In this document: in pieces, positions 14,226-22,229 of the stretch
Numbering within the stretch: position 1 is the first letter of the stretch
How the letters are laid out: every line of letters begins with the position of its first letter
DNA from: Treponema sp.
GTDB taxonomy: Bacteria; Spirochaetota; Spirochaetia; Treponematales; Treponemataceae
Length of the DNA: 22,523 bases
Assembly (NCBI GenBank): GCA_017617145.1
Contig: JAFZWX010000021.1
Coordinates: forward strand, 1-22,523
Reading direction: 5' to 3'
The notes under the pieces: generated by a model
Told to the model about the DNA's origin: nothing
The model's database searches: none
What the model saw: the letters and a program-made list of their open reading frames with translations, nothing else
Translations under genes and position numbers: made by a program

Positions 14226-15869
14226 ATGAAAAAATATTGCTTGCGATGTTTGTTTGAAAAAATTATTTTCTCTGCAGTCTGTTTATGCACGGTTTTGTTT
14301 GTTTCGTGTATAATTCCATATATTAATTATGATGACGGTAATGCAAGCCGAAGAAGGAATACGGAATCTAAGGGTACGCTTGAAATAAAAAAAACCAATG
14401 AATATCCGTATAATTCGTTGAGTTATAAAATAAAAATAGGTGAAACATATAAATTTAGAATATCATTTCCTGACTGGTCACCAATTCCAACAAAGGTTGA
14501 TATCTGGTACGAAGGAGCTGCACAGGCCTGGCAAAAGGATGTTCCTGTCGTAGAAGAATATTCAAATCGTTATGTGACATTTACTGTTGATAATATTGAA
14601 CCTCATAAGGATTATAACTTTTATGTTAAGGTTGGCGATGTTCAAAGTAACAGTCTTGAAAGCCTAAGAATTTACCAGAAAGATCAGAGTATTGATGCCG
14701 AATTAATTTCTTCTTACGAAAAAGAAGTCAAATTTAAGCTGACGTTTAATAACTATGACAAGGTGCCGTCAAAACTTGTATGTTATAATTTGTTGAAAGG
14801 AAGTGATGTTTATCAGGAAAAGGAAACTTCTGTTGTAGATGGAATTGCTACAGTTGATTTATCTGAATTAAATGATGCTGTGCAACCTCAGGTTGTAAAT
14901 GTTTATTTTTGTGACAGGAATTGTGATGTTGCAAAAGAATGGGTGAATTCTAATGAGGTTGAAGGAATTATATTAAAGCCACAGTTTTATATTTATGCCG
15001 CTGCCAACAAAGATAAACCGGATTCTGTAGTTTACGGCTATAGAGGAAAAAATCAGAAAATAAATATTGAATTCTATGATTTTGAAACAGCACCAGACAA
15101 AGTTGATGTTTTTAAAGATGACGAAATTCTTCTTACGGATGTTGCTGTTGAGAACGGTTCAATACAATTTCCTGTTGAAAATTCCTGGAGTTTAAGGAAT
15201 GCATCGTATTTTACACTAAAAAGTGGTGAATACGAATCAAATAAACTGAAAGTAAAAATCCGGGATTATGTAACTCTTGAAGAGAATAAAAAGAACACAT
15301 ATGTAGGTGATGATTTTGTTTTCAAGCTTGATTGCGGTGGACTTGATGATGATGAAATTCCGGAAAAAATAAATATAACAATCAAGCAAAGACAGGGTGA
15401 AAGTAATGAGGAAGTAACTGTTGTTGATAATGAAGAGGTCGCTCTTGAAAACCTGACAGTTACGATTCCTACTTCTTATGAAAAGTTTGAAAGCGGTTAT
15501 ATTACTGTTACAGCAACAGTAGGAGAAAAGTCTGTAAAACAACAGGTTTATACTCTTGAAGACAAGATGTTTATTAAGCCGGATGGCTCTACAAATTATA
15601 ATCATGGTCAAAAAAATATTAAATATACAGTTTCCTTTTATGGTGACTGGGAAGAGTATCCTGAAAAACTTTATATTTATGTTTATAGAAATGACACAAA
15701 TGGAAAAGTTGCTACAGGAACTGTAACAATGACAGATATAAGCAAAGGCAAGGGAACTATGACATTTTCAGTTTTAGCAGAATTTGATAATGGTTCTTAC
15801 TACATTTATGCGGCAACTACTGACGGAAAGTATCGTTCTCAACCGTCTTCAGTTACAATAGGGAAATAA
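14226..15869 (+). CDS. Lipoprotein of five tandem beta-sandwich-like modules
   Basis: 547 residues; AGGTGA lies 4 nt before the ATG. Residues 11-28 are an export signal ending in LFVSC (Cys28), a loose spirochaete lipobox, so it should be lipid-anchored. The rest is a row of about 95-residue modules, each with the same core: a hydrophobic strand, an acidic turn, then P-x-K-[VLI]-x-[VI]. The cores are at IPTKVDIWY (87-95), VPSKLVCY (180-187), APDKVDVF (289-296), IPEKINIT (378-385) and YPEKLYIY (478-485), spaced 89-109 residues. The pattern is that of an Ig- or FN3-like surface stalk, although no named domain is recognised. It is first in an operon with a second lipoprotein, behind its own promoter. 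Probable surface or periplasmic binding or adhesion role is inference. Confidence 0.82.
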   Translation: MKKYCLRCLFEKIIFSAVCLCTVLFVSCIIPYINYDDGNASRRRNTESKGTLEIKKTNEYPYNSLSYKIKIGETYKFRISFPDWSPIPTKVDIWYEGAAQAWQKDVPVVEEYSNRYVTFTVDNIEPHKDYNFYVKVGDVQSNSLESLRIYQKDQSIDAELISSYEKEVKFKLTFNNYDKVPSKLVCYNLLKGSDVYQEKETSVVDGIATVDLSELNDAVQPQVVNVYFCDRNCDVAKEWVNSNEVEGIILKPQFYIYAAANKDKPDSVVYGYRGKNQKINIEFYDFETAPDKVDVFKDDEILLTDVAVENGSIQFPVENSWSLRNASYFTLKSGEYESNKLKVKIRDYVTLEENKKNTYVGDDFVFKLDCGGLDDDEIPEKINITIKQRQGESNEEVTVVDNEEVALENLTVTIPTSYEKFESGYITVTATVGEKSVKQQVYTLEDKMFIKPDGSTNYNHGQKNIKYTVSFYGDWEEYPEKLYIYVYRNDTNGKVATGTVTMTDISKGKGTMTFSVLAEFDNGSYYIYAATTDGKYRSQPSSVTIGK

Positions 15870-15914
15870 AGCAACTAAACTATCTTATAAATAATCTTTT
15901 ACAGGAGGTTTTTT

Positions 15915-17858
15915 ATGAATAAAGTAAAATCAATTTTTGTGGTTGCTGTAATTGCACTTGCAGCAATTCTATTTACAGGTTGTGCCGACGCTAATAACGG
16001 AGCAACTCCTATGGAACCGACATATTCTCTTAATGTTGTTATAACATGGGAACAAGAAATGGAAATGCCTTCGGGAGCTTCTCCAGTAGGTGATTATGCG
16101 GGAGATCTGCCGCCAGTACCAAGTACTCCAAATAGTTTTATTAATCAGTATCCTTTATTGTATATGGATATGCCTTCGAAGAGTTCATATATTTCTCAGG
16201 ATACTTTAGATTCATTAACAGAAAAACTTGCAGATTATGGTCTTACTGTTGCAACAGGAAAAGAGGGATGGTATTCAGACCAGGATTGTATGCAAAAGGT
16301 TAGTGCAGGAGATCTTGTAGAGAATAATGCTAAAGGCGATAGCATGTTTCACAATTACACAATCTACGCAAGAGTAATAGAAGATGTTTCAAAACTTTAT
16401 TCTTATTATGCTGTAGTCGATAGTGAAGAGCGCTATGAGTATTCACAAATTGGTGGTGGAGAAGGAATTCAAATTCTTATGCCAAAGTCTCCAACAACAG
16501 AGGAAATGACTGAACTTCTAAAACAACGCTATAGTGGAGCTACGCTTGGTTCTGTAAAAATCTGGAAAGGTAATAAAAATGGACAACCAGAATATGATAC
16601 CTGGGAAGAAGGTGATGATGTACAGAACAAGAGGTTTATTCTTACCGCAAGCGAGAAATTTGACGATTTAGGCGTCTATTTTGTTAATGTTGAATATCAG
16701 ACAGGCATTGTTGCCGATCTGCAGTATACTTCCTTTACAATTCCAAAGGCCGGTATAAAGGTTTCTGAGCTTCTTAGTGAAGATATGTTTAAAGAAATTA
16801 CAAGTGACCGCTGTGTTATTCGAATCGAAGGTAAAGATGAAGCTGGCAATACTACTTACAAAGACATTACACAAGATACAGTAATAAAGCCTTATGATGA
16901 AATAATTGTATATTTTGGACTTGTAAGTGTTTGTTGTAGTGTAAAAAATGGTAATAATTATTATGAAATACATGACCTGACAGTTTCTCTTCCTGCTACA
17001 GCTTCTTTTGATGGCGAAGGAGTAAACGAAACAAAATATGCAACTCTTGTTCAATCTGATCTGGATCTGCTCTGGGCAAAACTAAAGGATTATGGTTTTA
17101 CAAGAGACGAAACTGAGAAAGTTTCCTATAGCTTTAATAGTCATATGGATGATGGATTTGCACCTTCAGAATTTACACCAGGAACCACAAAATGGTCTAG
17201 AAGTGATATGATCAGAACTTATGGTTATGTGTACATTTATTTTGATGTTACCGATGACTGTGGAGACGGCAAACTTACTACACAGTTCATCAATGTAGAT
17301 TCTAATGGACGAGAGGGCGACGTAATAAACAATCAATTCTTCTTCCACAAAATAATCACTGCTGATGAAGTAAAACAAACGGATAAACTTGCTGACTATA
17401 TGCCGTTTAATGTACCGGCAGAAATAGTAGATGTATACGAGAGTTATGACGATAGTCCTGAGTCCCAAAAACGCGTATACAAAAATCCTGTTACAGCCGG
17501 AGAAACACAGCCTTGGGGAAAAAAGTTTTATGTGATGTGGAATAAAACCTTTGAAGAACTTGGTTATAATATTTATTTCTTCTGGATTAATTATGAAGAT
17601 AATTGGATGCGTGAATCTTTTATTTCAGATTCTTCCAGTGTAAATGTTTCCAAAGACGGATTTCTGATGGCTTTCCCGAATGATTTATATCGCTTTGGTC
17701 CTATGGACTTGGATTGTTCAATAAAAGTATATACAAATAAACCTGGTGAAGAAGGAAGCTCTGAGGTAACAACAACTCTTGAACCTTTTAAAGATTATTT
17801 TATCGATATTGTTTACAATTCACCAAGTCCAGAACCAGATTCTGAACCAACTATCTGA
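15915..17858 (+). CDS. Lipoprotein with internal duplication and InlB-B-repeat-like segment
   Basis: 647 residues; the strong AGGAGG site is 6 nt from the ATG. The signal peptide ends in LFTGC (Cys23), a good lipobox. The mature protein looks like A-B-A'-B'. The A modules run about 81-157 (LDSLTEKLADYGLTVAT, then NYTIYARVIED) and 355-447 (LDLLWAKLKDYGFTRDE, then YGYVYIYFDVTDD). The B modules run about 186-262 (ending FDDLGVYFVNVEYQ) and 497-562 (ending FEELGYNIYFFWINYED). The first A module contains GWYSDQDCMQKVSAGDLV, then YTIYARV, close to the Listeria-Bacteroides/InlB B-repeat pattern (GWYxDxxxxxxV, then TLYAxW). The C-terminus is a short acidic Pro/Ser tail. It follows the five-module lipoprotein by 45 bp without a terminator, so the two are co-transcribed. 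Ligand unknown. Confidence 0.82.
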   Translation: MNKVKSIFVVAVIALAAILFTGCADANNGATPMEPTYSLNVVITWEQEMEMPSGASPVGDYAGDLPPVPSTPNSFINQYPLLYMDMPSKSSYISQDTLDSLTEKLADYGLTVATGKEGWYSDQDCMQKVSAGDLVENNAKGDSMFHNYTIYARVIEDVSKLYSYYAVVDSEERYEYSQIGGGEGIQILMPKSPTTEEMTELLKQRYSGATLGSVKIWKGNKNGQPEYDTWEEGDDVQNKRFILTASEKFDDLGVYFVNVEYQTGIVADLQYTSFTIPKAGIKVSELLSEDMFKEITSDRCVIRIEGKDEAGNTTYKDITQDTVIKPYDEIIVYFGLVSVCCSVKNGNNYYEIHDLTVSLPATASFDGEGVNETKYATLVQSDLDLLWAKLKDYGFTRDETEKVSYSFNSHMDDGFAPSEFTPGTTKWSRSDMIRTYGYVYIYFDVTDDCGDGKLTTQFINVDSNGREGDVINNQFFFHKIITADEVKQTDKLADYMPFNVPAEIVDVYESYDDSPESQKRVYKNPVTAGETQPWGKKFYVMWNKTFEELGYNIYFFWINYEDNWMRESFISDSSSVNVSKDGFLMAFPNDLYRFGPMDLDCSIKVYTNKPGEEGSSEVTTTLEPFKDYFIDIVYNSPSPEPDSEPTI

Positions 17859-17883
17859 TAATTTACTATAACCTTCTCTTTGA

Positions 17884-17929
17884 CCGTCTTAAGAAAACAA
17901 AAGTAATTTTCTTGAGGCGGCCTTTTTTT
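17884..17929 (+). terminator. Intrinsic terminator of the lipoprotein operon
   Basis: CCGTCTTAAGAAAA (17884-17897) pairs with TTTTCTTGAGGCGG (17907-17920) along 14 bp, including two G-U pairs, around a 9-nt loop. A seven-T run (17923-17929) follows. It lies 26 bp after the lipoprotein stop and just before the rpe promoter, so it separates the two transcripts. On the minus strand the A-rich side makes it a weaker terminator. Confidence 0.9.
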
Positions 17930-17932
17930 ATG

Positions 17933-17961
17933 TTGTAAATTACTCCAAATACTACTATAAT
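17933..17961 (+). promoter_or_regulatory. Promoter of rpe, predicted leaderless
   Basis: TTGTAA (17933-17938), 17-bp spacer, TATAAT (17956-17961). The normal 6-7 nt distance puts the first transcribed base at 17968-17969, the A of the rpe ATG (17969-17971). There is no room for a ribosome-binding site. Confidence 0.7.
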
Positions 17962-17968
17962 ATTTGCA

Positions 17969-18601
17969 ATGAAAACACCAATTTTAGCACCATCATTATT
18001 GTCTGCCGATTTTGCAAATCTTGAAAAGGCAATAAAACAAATAGAAGAAAACAAGGGTTCAGCAGTTCATATTGATGTTATGGACGGTCAGTTTGTGCCG
18101 GAAATTACTTATGGTGAGCCGGTTGTACGCTCAATCCGTAAATTAACTAAGCTTCCGTTTGATGTTCATCTTATGACAGAGCATCCGGAACGTCAGATTG
18201 AACTTTTTGCAGCTGCCGGAGCCGACTGGATTACCTTCCATCTTGAAGCAACTCCTCATTCTCACAGATTAATTCAACTTATTCATGAACAGGGTAAAAA
18301 AGCTGGTGTTGCAATTTGTCCTGCAACTCCTATTGATGCATTGTCGGAAATCCTCGAATGTGCCGATATTATATTAGTGATGACTGTTAATCCCGGCTGG
18401 GGTGGACAGAAAATTATTCCTTCTTGTGTTGAAAAAATCGCAGCGCTTAAGAAGGTTAGGGAAGAGAAAAAATACAATTATCTTATTTCCTGCGACGGCG
18501 GAATCAACAAAGATACTGTTGATGATGTTCTGAATGCGGGAGTTGATATTGTAGTTTCGGGCTCAAGCTTTTTTACCGGCAAGCTCGATTGGAAACTCTA
18601 A
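17969..18601 (+). CDS. rpe: Ribulose-phosphate 3-epimerase
   Basis: 210 residues, slightly short of the usual 215-225. The enzyme interconverts ribulose-5-phosphate and xylulose-5-phosphate in the non-oxidative pentose phosphate pathway. Landmarks of the TIM-barrel family occur in order: APSLLSADF at 7-15, HIDVMDG at 34-40 (metal ligand His34, catalytic Asp36), DVHLM at 65-69 (His67), MTVNPGWGGQKII at 138-150, and CDGGI at 175-179 (catalytic Asp176). No ribosome-binding site precedes the ATG, in keeping with a leaderless mRNA. It is first in a run of same-strand genes (27 nt to the next). A link between the epimerase and the envelope proteins behind it is not obvious. Confidence 0.95.
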   Translation: MKTPILAPSLLSADFANLEKAIKQIEENKGSAVHIDVMDGQFVPEITYGEPVVRSIRKLTKLPFDVHLMTEHPERQIELFAAAGADWITFHLEATPHSHRLIQLIHEQGKKAGVAICPATPIDALSEILECADIILVMTVNPGWGGQKIIPSCVEKIAALKKVREEKKYNYLISCDGGINKDTVDDVLNAGVDIVVSGSSFFTGKLDWKL

Positions 18602-18634
18602 ATCAGTTTTGAACGAGTAAAGAGAGGTATGGTT

Positions 18635-19564
18635 TTGAAAAAAATACTTGGTCTTATATTTGCAGCAGTGCTTTTTTGCGGGGCATCGGGTTTTGTTTTT
18701 GCAAGTGATGCTTCTTCTGCTGCATATCTTGAAGCATGTAAGGCTTTTTCGCGTGGTGAATGGGAATCTGCAGAACTCCTTTTGCGCAAGGCTGTAGCAT
18801 ATCCGCAGAACAACAATGCCGATACAAATTATATGCTTATTACTGCAGAAATCTATGCAGAAGATAACAACAGGGCTTTAAAAGATACAGAAGCATTCCT
18901 TCATAATTATCCGGGTTCTATTTATACTCCTCGTGTTCAGTATATGCGCGGAAAACTTTTATACAGTACAGGCGATTATGAAAAAGCAATTATCGTTTTG
19001 AGCGATTTCTGTCATCAGTATGAATCAAGTGAACTTTATCCTTCGGCACTTTTTTATATAGCCGAATCGCTTTATGCAGGCTACAAATACGATGAAGCAG
19101 AAACCCTTTATGAAAGAATCCTGACTCAGTATCCCGACAGTGACAAGGTTTCGGCAGCTCAGTACAGAATGGAAAGCATTGCACAGCGTTCTCGTGAAGA
19201 AAAACTTCTTTATCTTCTAAAACAAACTGGTGAAGAATATCTTGCTGCAAAAGAAGATTACGAAAAACAGCTTAGACTTTATAATTCCGAGGCTATTAAT
19301 ACAACAAGAGAACGACTGAACGATTCTCAAAGAAAAAATCAGGAGCTTGAAGAACAGATTCGTGATCTTGAAAATCAGATTGCAGAGCTCAAAGCAGAAC
19401 AGGAAGCGCGTTCTGATGAAGAACAGGCAGTTATTGTTGCTGCTAAAAAAGAGGATGTGTTCACAGAAACAAGTTCAACTGATGAAGATTTAAGACTTCT
19501 TAAACAGAAGGCACGCCTTGTTCAGTGGCTTATAGATGGAGAAAAACAGAATGAAGTTAAATAG
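18635..19564 (+). CDS. Periplasmic TPR and coiled-coil protein (YbgF/BamD-like)
   Basis: The chosen start is TTG 18635, because GAGG at 18624-18627 is 7 nt away and the protein then opens MKKILGLIFAAV. The in-frame ATG at 18629 would leave only 1 nt between the site and the start. The signal peptide ends near FVFA-SD (A-x-A type), so the product should be periplasmic, not lipid-anchored. Residues about 28-175 hold four or so TPR-like hairpins (SRGEWESAELLLRKAVAYP, STGDYEKAIIVLSDFCHQY, YKYDEAETLYERILTQYP), the outer-membrane-assembly style of YbgF/CpoB or BamD. Residues 197-265 form a Glu/Gln/Arg-rich coiled coil. The order TPR then coiled coil is the reverse of CpoB. It overlaps the next gene by 14 nt. 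Role inferred: an envelope scaffold. Confidence 0.78.
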   Translation: MKKILGLIFAAVLFCGASGFVFASDASSAAYLEACKAFSRGEWESAELLLRKAVAYPQNNNADTNYMLITAEIYAEDNNRALKDTEAFLHNYPGSIYTPRVQYMRGKLLYSTGDYEKAIIVLSDFCHQYESSELYPSALFYIAESLYAGYKYDEAETLYERILTQYPDSDKVSAAQYRMESIAQRSREEKLLYLLKQTGEEYLAAKEDYEKQLRLYNSEAINTTRERLNDSQRKNQELEEQIRDLENQIAELKAEQEARSDEEQAVIVAAKKEDVFTETSSTDEDLRLLKQKARLVQWLIDGEKQNEVK

Positions 19565-21002
19565 ATTATTAAAAGGCCTTGCTGCCGTTGCAATTTTAAG
19601 TTTGTTCTTTGGTTGTGCCTCTACAGATGATGGTGTTAAAGAAGTTGTATTTGATCAGGGCGCAGATACAGATCTTGAAGAGATTGAAGCTTCTGAGGAT
19701 GCTCTTCAGGAAGTTACCGATAACAATGCAGTTGTTGTTACTTCCGATGAAGCTTCTTCTTTTCAGGTAGAAGCAACTGCTCCAGCCGGAAGAGAAACAA
19801 AGAAAAACTATACCGGATGGATTGCAACTTCTACACGCCCAGTTTCAAATGAAGTTGGAAATGTCAGAATTAATGCTTATCCTAAAAAAGGAACATTTGC
19901 AATTTCTGTATTAACCGAAAATGAAAAAGCAATCCCTGTGATTTCATCTGCAAATGAATATACTACAACTTCATTCTATCTTCGTGCAGGTAAAAAACTC
20001 ATAAAGCTTTGTGATGATTCAAATGTAGTTTCTGCTGCTAAAAAAACAGCAACCGGGCTCAAGATTCGTTATACAATTGATAAGGTTGCAGTTGTTATGA
20101 TTGATTTTGACTGTTTTGCTTCAAAAGAGGGAAGTGCCGAAGATACAATAAAAATTACATCTACAGTTTTAAGTCAGTCTAAGAAAAAGACCGATTTTTC
20201 GCTAAAGCTCATTCTTGACACTGTTCTTGGTGAAACAGATAGACATCATTTCTATACTTCTGATGGTTCTCCTGTAAAGGGCGAAGTTCTTTATCATTCT
20301 GTGACTAACGAAAAATATTTTACTTCAAAGAATGCAAAGGGCACAATGCAGATAATCCTTGATGGAGCAGATATTACACCAGTTGAATCTGTTGCTCTTG
20401 CAAATTTCACAACTCTTAATACAAAGAAATGGGAAGCCGATATGACTACTTTCCGTTCTTTTGATACTGTTTTGTCTTACAACAATTCTGCAGTTGGTAT
20501 TTACTGGCCAAAGGTTACTCTTGAGCAGGATCAGGAACATACACAGATTTTCTATATTTCTCTTGCTACAGGTGATACTGTACCTGGTGGTGCTGCTTAT
20601 ATTAGTGGACAGTCAATAGCCCAGGAAGCAGAGCCGGAAGAAGAAAGTCCTGCTCCGGCAGCACAGAATACAAAACCTGCTGAAGAAACTTCTGTTCAAA
20701 ATATTCAGGCTGTAAAAGAAGAAGATGTAGAAGCAACACCTAAGAAAATCGAACCTGCTGTTTCAGAAACTCCTGCAACAGAAACTGTTTCGTCTGCACC
20801 TCAGAATGTAGCGGCTGTAAAAGAAAATACTCAGGAAAATAAATCTGGTATTACAAATGAAAAGCTTTCATTTGATTATATACAGAAGCTTTTGGATAAG
20901 ATTGAAAATCTGCAGGAAGGCGATCCGGAAGTAAATAAAGCAGAAATTAATGCATTGAATGCAGAACTTGATGCGATTCTTACAATTTTGAACGCAAACT
21001 AG
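19551..21002 (+). CDS. Lipoprotein with beta-rich domain and acidic Pro-rich tail, unknown function
   Basis: 483 residues from ATG 19551, preferred over ATG 19536 because GGAG (19538-19541) is 9 nt upstream and the signal then starts MKLNRLLKGL. The lipobox LFFGC puts Cys22 at the mature N-terminus. Residues 23-75 are acidic and probably flexible. Residues 76-352 look like one beta-rich domain: GWIATSTRPVSN at 89-100, then DFSLKLILDTVLGE at 215-228, then VGIYWPKVTLEQ at 315-326. Residues 355-435 are a Glu/Pro/Ala-rich linker, and 438-482 a helical tail with a leucine pattern, perhaps for binding a partner. The start overlaps the end of the upstream TPR gene, so translation is probably coupled. 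I do not recognise the family. Confidence 0.78.
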   Translation: MKLNRLLKGLAAVAILSLFFGCASTDDGVKEVVFDQGADTDLEEIEASEDALQEVTDNNAVVVTSDEASSFQVEATAPAGRETKKNYTGWIATSTRPVSNEVGNVRINAYPKKGTFAISVLTENEKAIPVISSANEYTTTSFYLRAGKKLIKLCDDSNVVSAAKKTATGLKIRYTIDKVAVVMIDFDCFASKEGSAEDTIKITSTVLSQSKKKTDFSLKLILDTVLGETDRHHFYTSDGSPVKGEVLYHSVTNEKYFTSKNAKGTMQIILDGADITPVESVALANFTTLNTKKWEADMTTFRSFDTVLSYNNSAVGIYWPKVTLEQDQEHTQIFYISLATGDTVPGGAAYISGQSIAQEAEPEEESPAPAAQNTKPAEETSVQNIQAVKEEDVEATPKKIEPAVSETPATETVSSAPQNVAAVKENTQENKSGITNEKLSFDYIQKLLDKIENLQEGDPEVNKAEINALNAELDAILTILNAN

Positions 21003-21026
21003 TTTTGTGAATAAATGGATTTGTAA

Positions 21027-22127
21027 ATGGTACAGGATGTATTGACAATTGCATGGAAACTCATGCGCAGAAGAAAGTTCGCTACTGCAATAAATCTTCT
21101 TGAAGCAAGAGAAGAAACTTATGAAGGAAATTTTGAGTATTATCTTCTGCTTGGCATTGCTTGTCTTTACGTTGGTGACTATGGTTCTGCTGGTTCATAT
21201 TTTCAGCAGGCAAGAAAAATCAAAATAAATGATTCACGACTTCTTTTGGGTCAAGCAGCTATATTTCTTAGACGCGGTGATACAGAACGTGCGCTCCAGT
21301 ATTACATGGAAATAAAAGATATTGATCCGGGAAATAAAACAGCTGCAAATGCAATTGAATTTATTCGTACCCGTGGAGACTATGATACAATTTGTCGTTG
21401 GGTCGATACAGGCAGAATTGAACAGTTTTTCCCCCCTCTTGGAGTTAATCCCGAAAAAATAGCCGCTATAGTTATTCCTGCAGTTTGTTTTATTTTAGGT
21501 GTGGTTCTTGTGCTTGCTTTGTTCCCTCATAAGAATTATTTCAAAGGTGAACGGCGTGATCTTTCAGAACTTACACTTACTGCAGAAGAAAGAAGCAATG
21601 CTCAGGAAAAGGATTTGTCTGGCCAGACTTACGGCTTCATTCTAAACGATAAACAGATTTCAAAAGCGTATCTTGATGCAATGGATTATTTTCAGCAGCA
21701 CAGGGATAATGCTGCACAGGTTGAAATTAACAGGATTTTGAATTCGAATGCATCTGTTTCTATAAAACAAAAAGCCCGTATTTTAATGAGTTACCTTGAA
21801 GAACCAACCTTTGATACACTTACTGATAATCCTTCTTATGAGGCAGTAGAGGCAGAGCCTTCGCTTTATTTAGATGCATGGGTTAGCTGGGGTGGAAAAG
21901 TTACAAATGCCGGTTTGAACGAAAACGGAACTTATTCATGTCAGCTGCTTGTCGGTTATGAATCGGGTGAAGTTGTAGAAGGAATTGTAAATGTAAGATT
22001 TGCTTCTGCACCAAACATTCAGCCAGACCAGCCGGTAAAGATTCTTGGAAAGATTTGCACCGAAGATAAAAAGATTTATCTTGCAGGTAAGGCAATTTAC
22101 CAGAGTATTAAGGATGGGTTAAAATAG
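21027..22127 (+). CDS. TPR membrane protein with periplasmic C-terminal domain
   Basis: 366 residues. Residues 1-110 are cytoplasmic tetratricopeptide hairpins (FEYYLLLGIACLYVGDYGSA around 36-55, RLLLGQAAIFLRRGDTERAL around 71-90), with a basic N-terminus (KLMRRRK). A single membrane helix lies at 144-166. Residues 167-366 are predicted to be outside the membrane: a helical part (about 200-265), then a beta-rich, OB-like end (LYLDAWVSWGGKVTNAG at 287-303, PVKILGKICTEDKKIYLAG at 336-354). Intracellular TPR plus extracellular OB-like fold suggests a scaffold that links cytosolic and periplasmic partners. It starts 24 nt after the lipoprotein gene with only a weak ribosome-binding site (GGAT). 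Exact function unknown. Confidence 0.78.
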   Translation: MVQDVLTIAWKLMRRRKFATAINLLEAREETYEGNFEYYLLLGIACLYVGDYGSAGSYFQQARKIKINDSRLLLGQAAIFLRRGDTERALQYYMEIKDIDPGNKTAANAIEFIRTRGDYDTICRWVDTGRIEQFFPPLGVNPEKIAAIVIPAVCFILGVVLVLALFPHKNYFKGERRDLSELTLTAEERSNAQEKDLSGQTYGFILNDKQISKAYLDAMDYFQQHRDNAAQVEINRILNSNASVSIKQKARILMSYLEEPTFDTLTDNPSYEAVEAEPSLYLDAWVSWGGKVTNAGLNENGTYSCQLLVGYESGEVVEGIVNVRFASAPNIQPDQPVKILGKICTEDKKIYLAGKAIYQSIKDGLK

Positions 22128-22229
22128 CAAAATTTTAAAAAAATTTGATTTTTTTTAAAGAATTTTTCAAAATTTTTGTAAGAAGTCGATTTTTTTGGCC
22201 ATATTATATGTGGGAGGAAGGTGGCAAAA
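22128..22229 (+). promoter_or_regulatory. A/T-tract-rich recA upstream region
   Basis: The 102 bp between the TPR gene and recA are dominated by phased A and T runs (AAAATTTT, AAATTTG, TTTTTTTTAAAG, CAAAATTTTTG), as in UP elements or intrinsically bent DNA. TATTAT (22203-22208) is the best -10 candidate, with no good -35 box at 17 bp and TTGTAA about 20 bp upstream. No clear intrinsic terminator for the upstream operon and no LexA/SOS-like palindrome was recognised, though the treponemal LexA motif is not known to me. GGAGG (22213-22217) and AAGGTG (22218-22223) precede the recA start. Confidence 0.4.
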
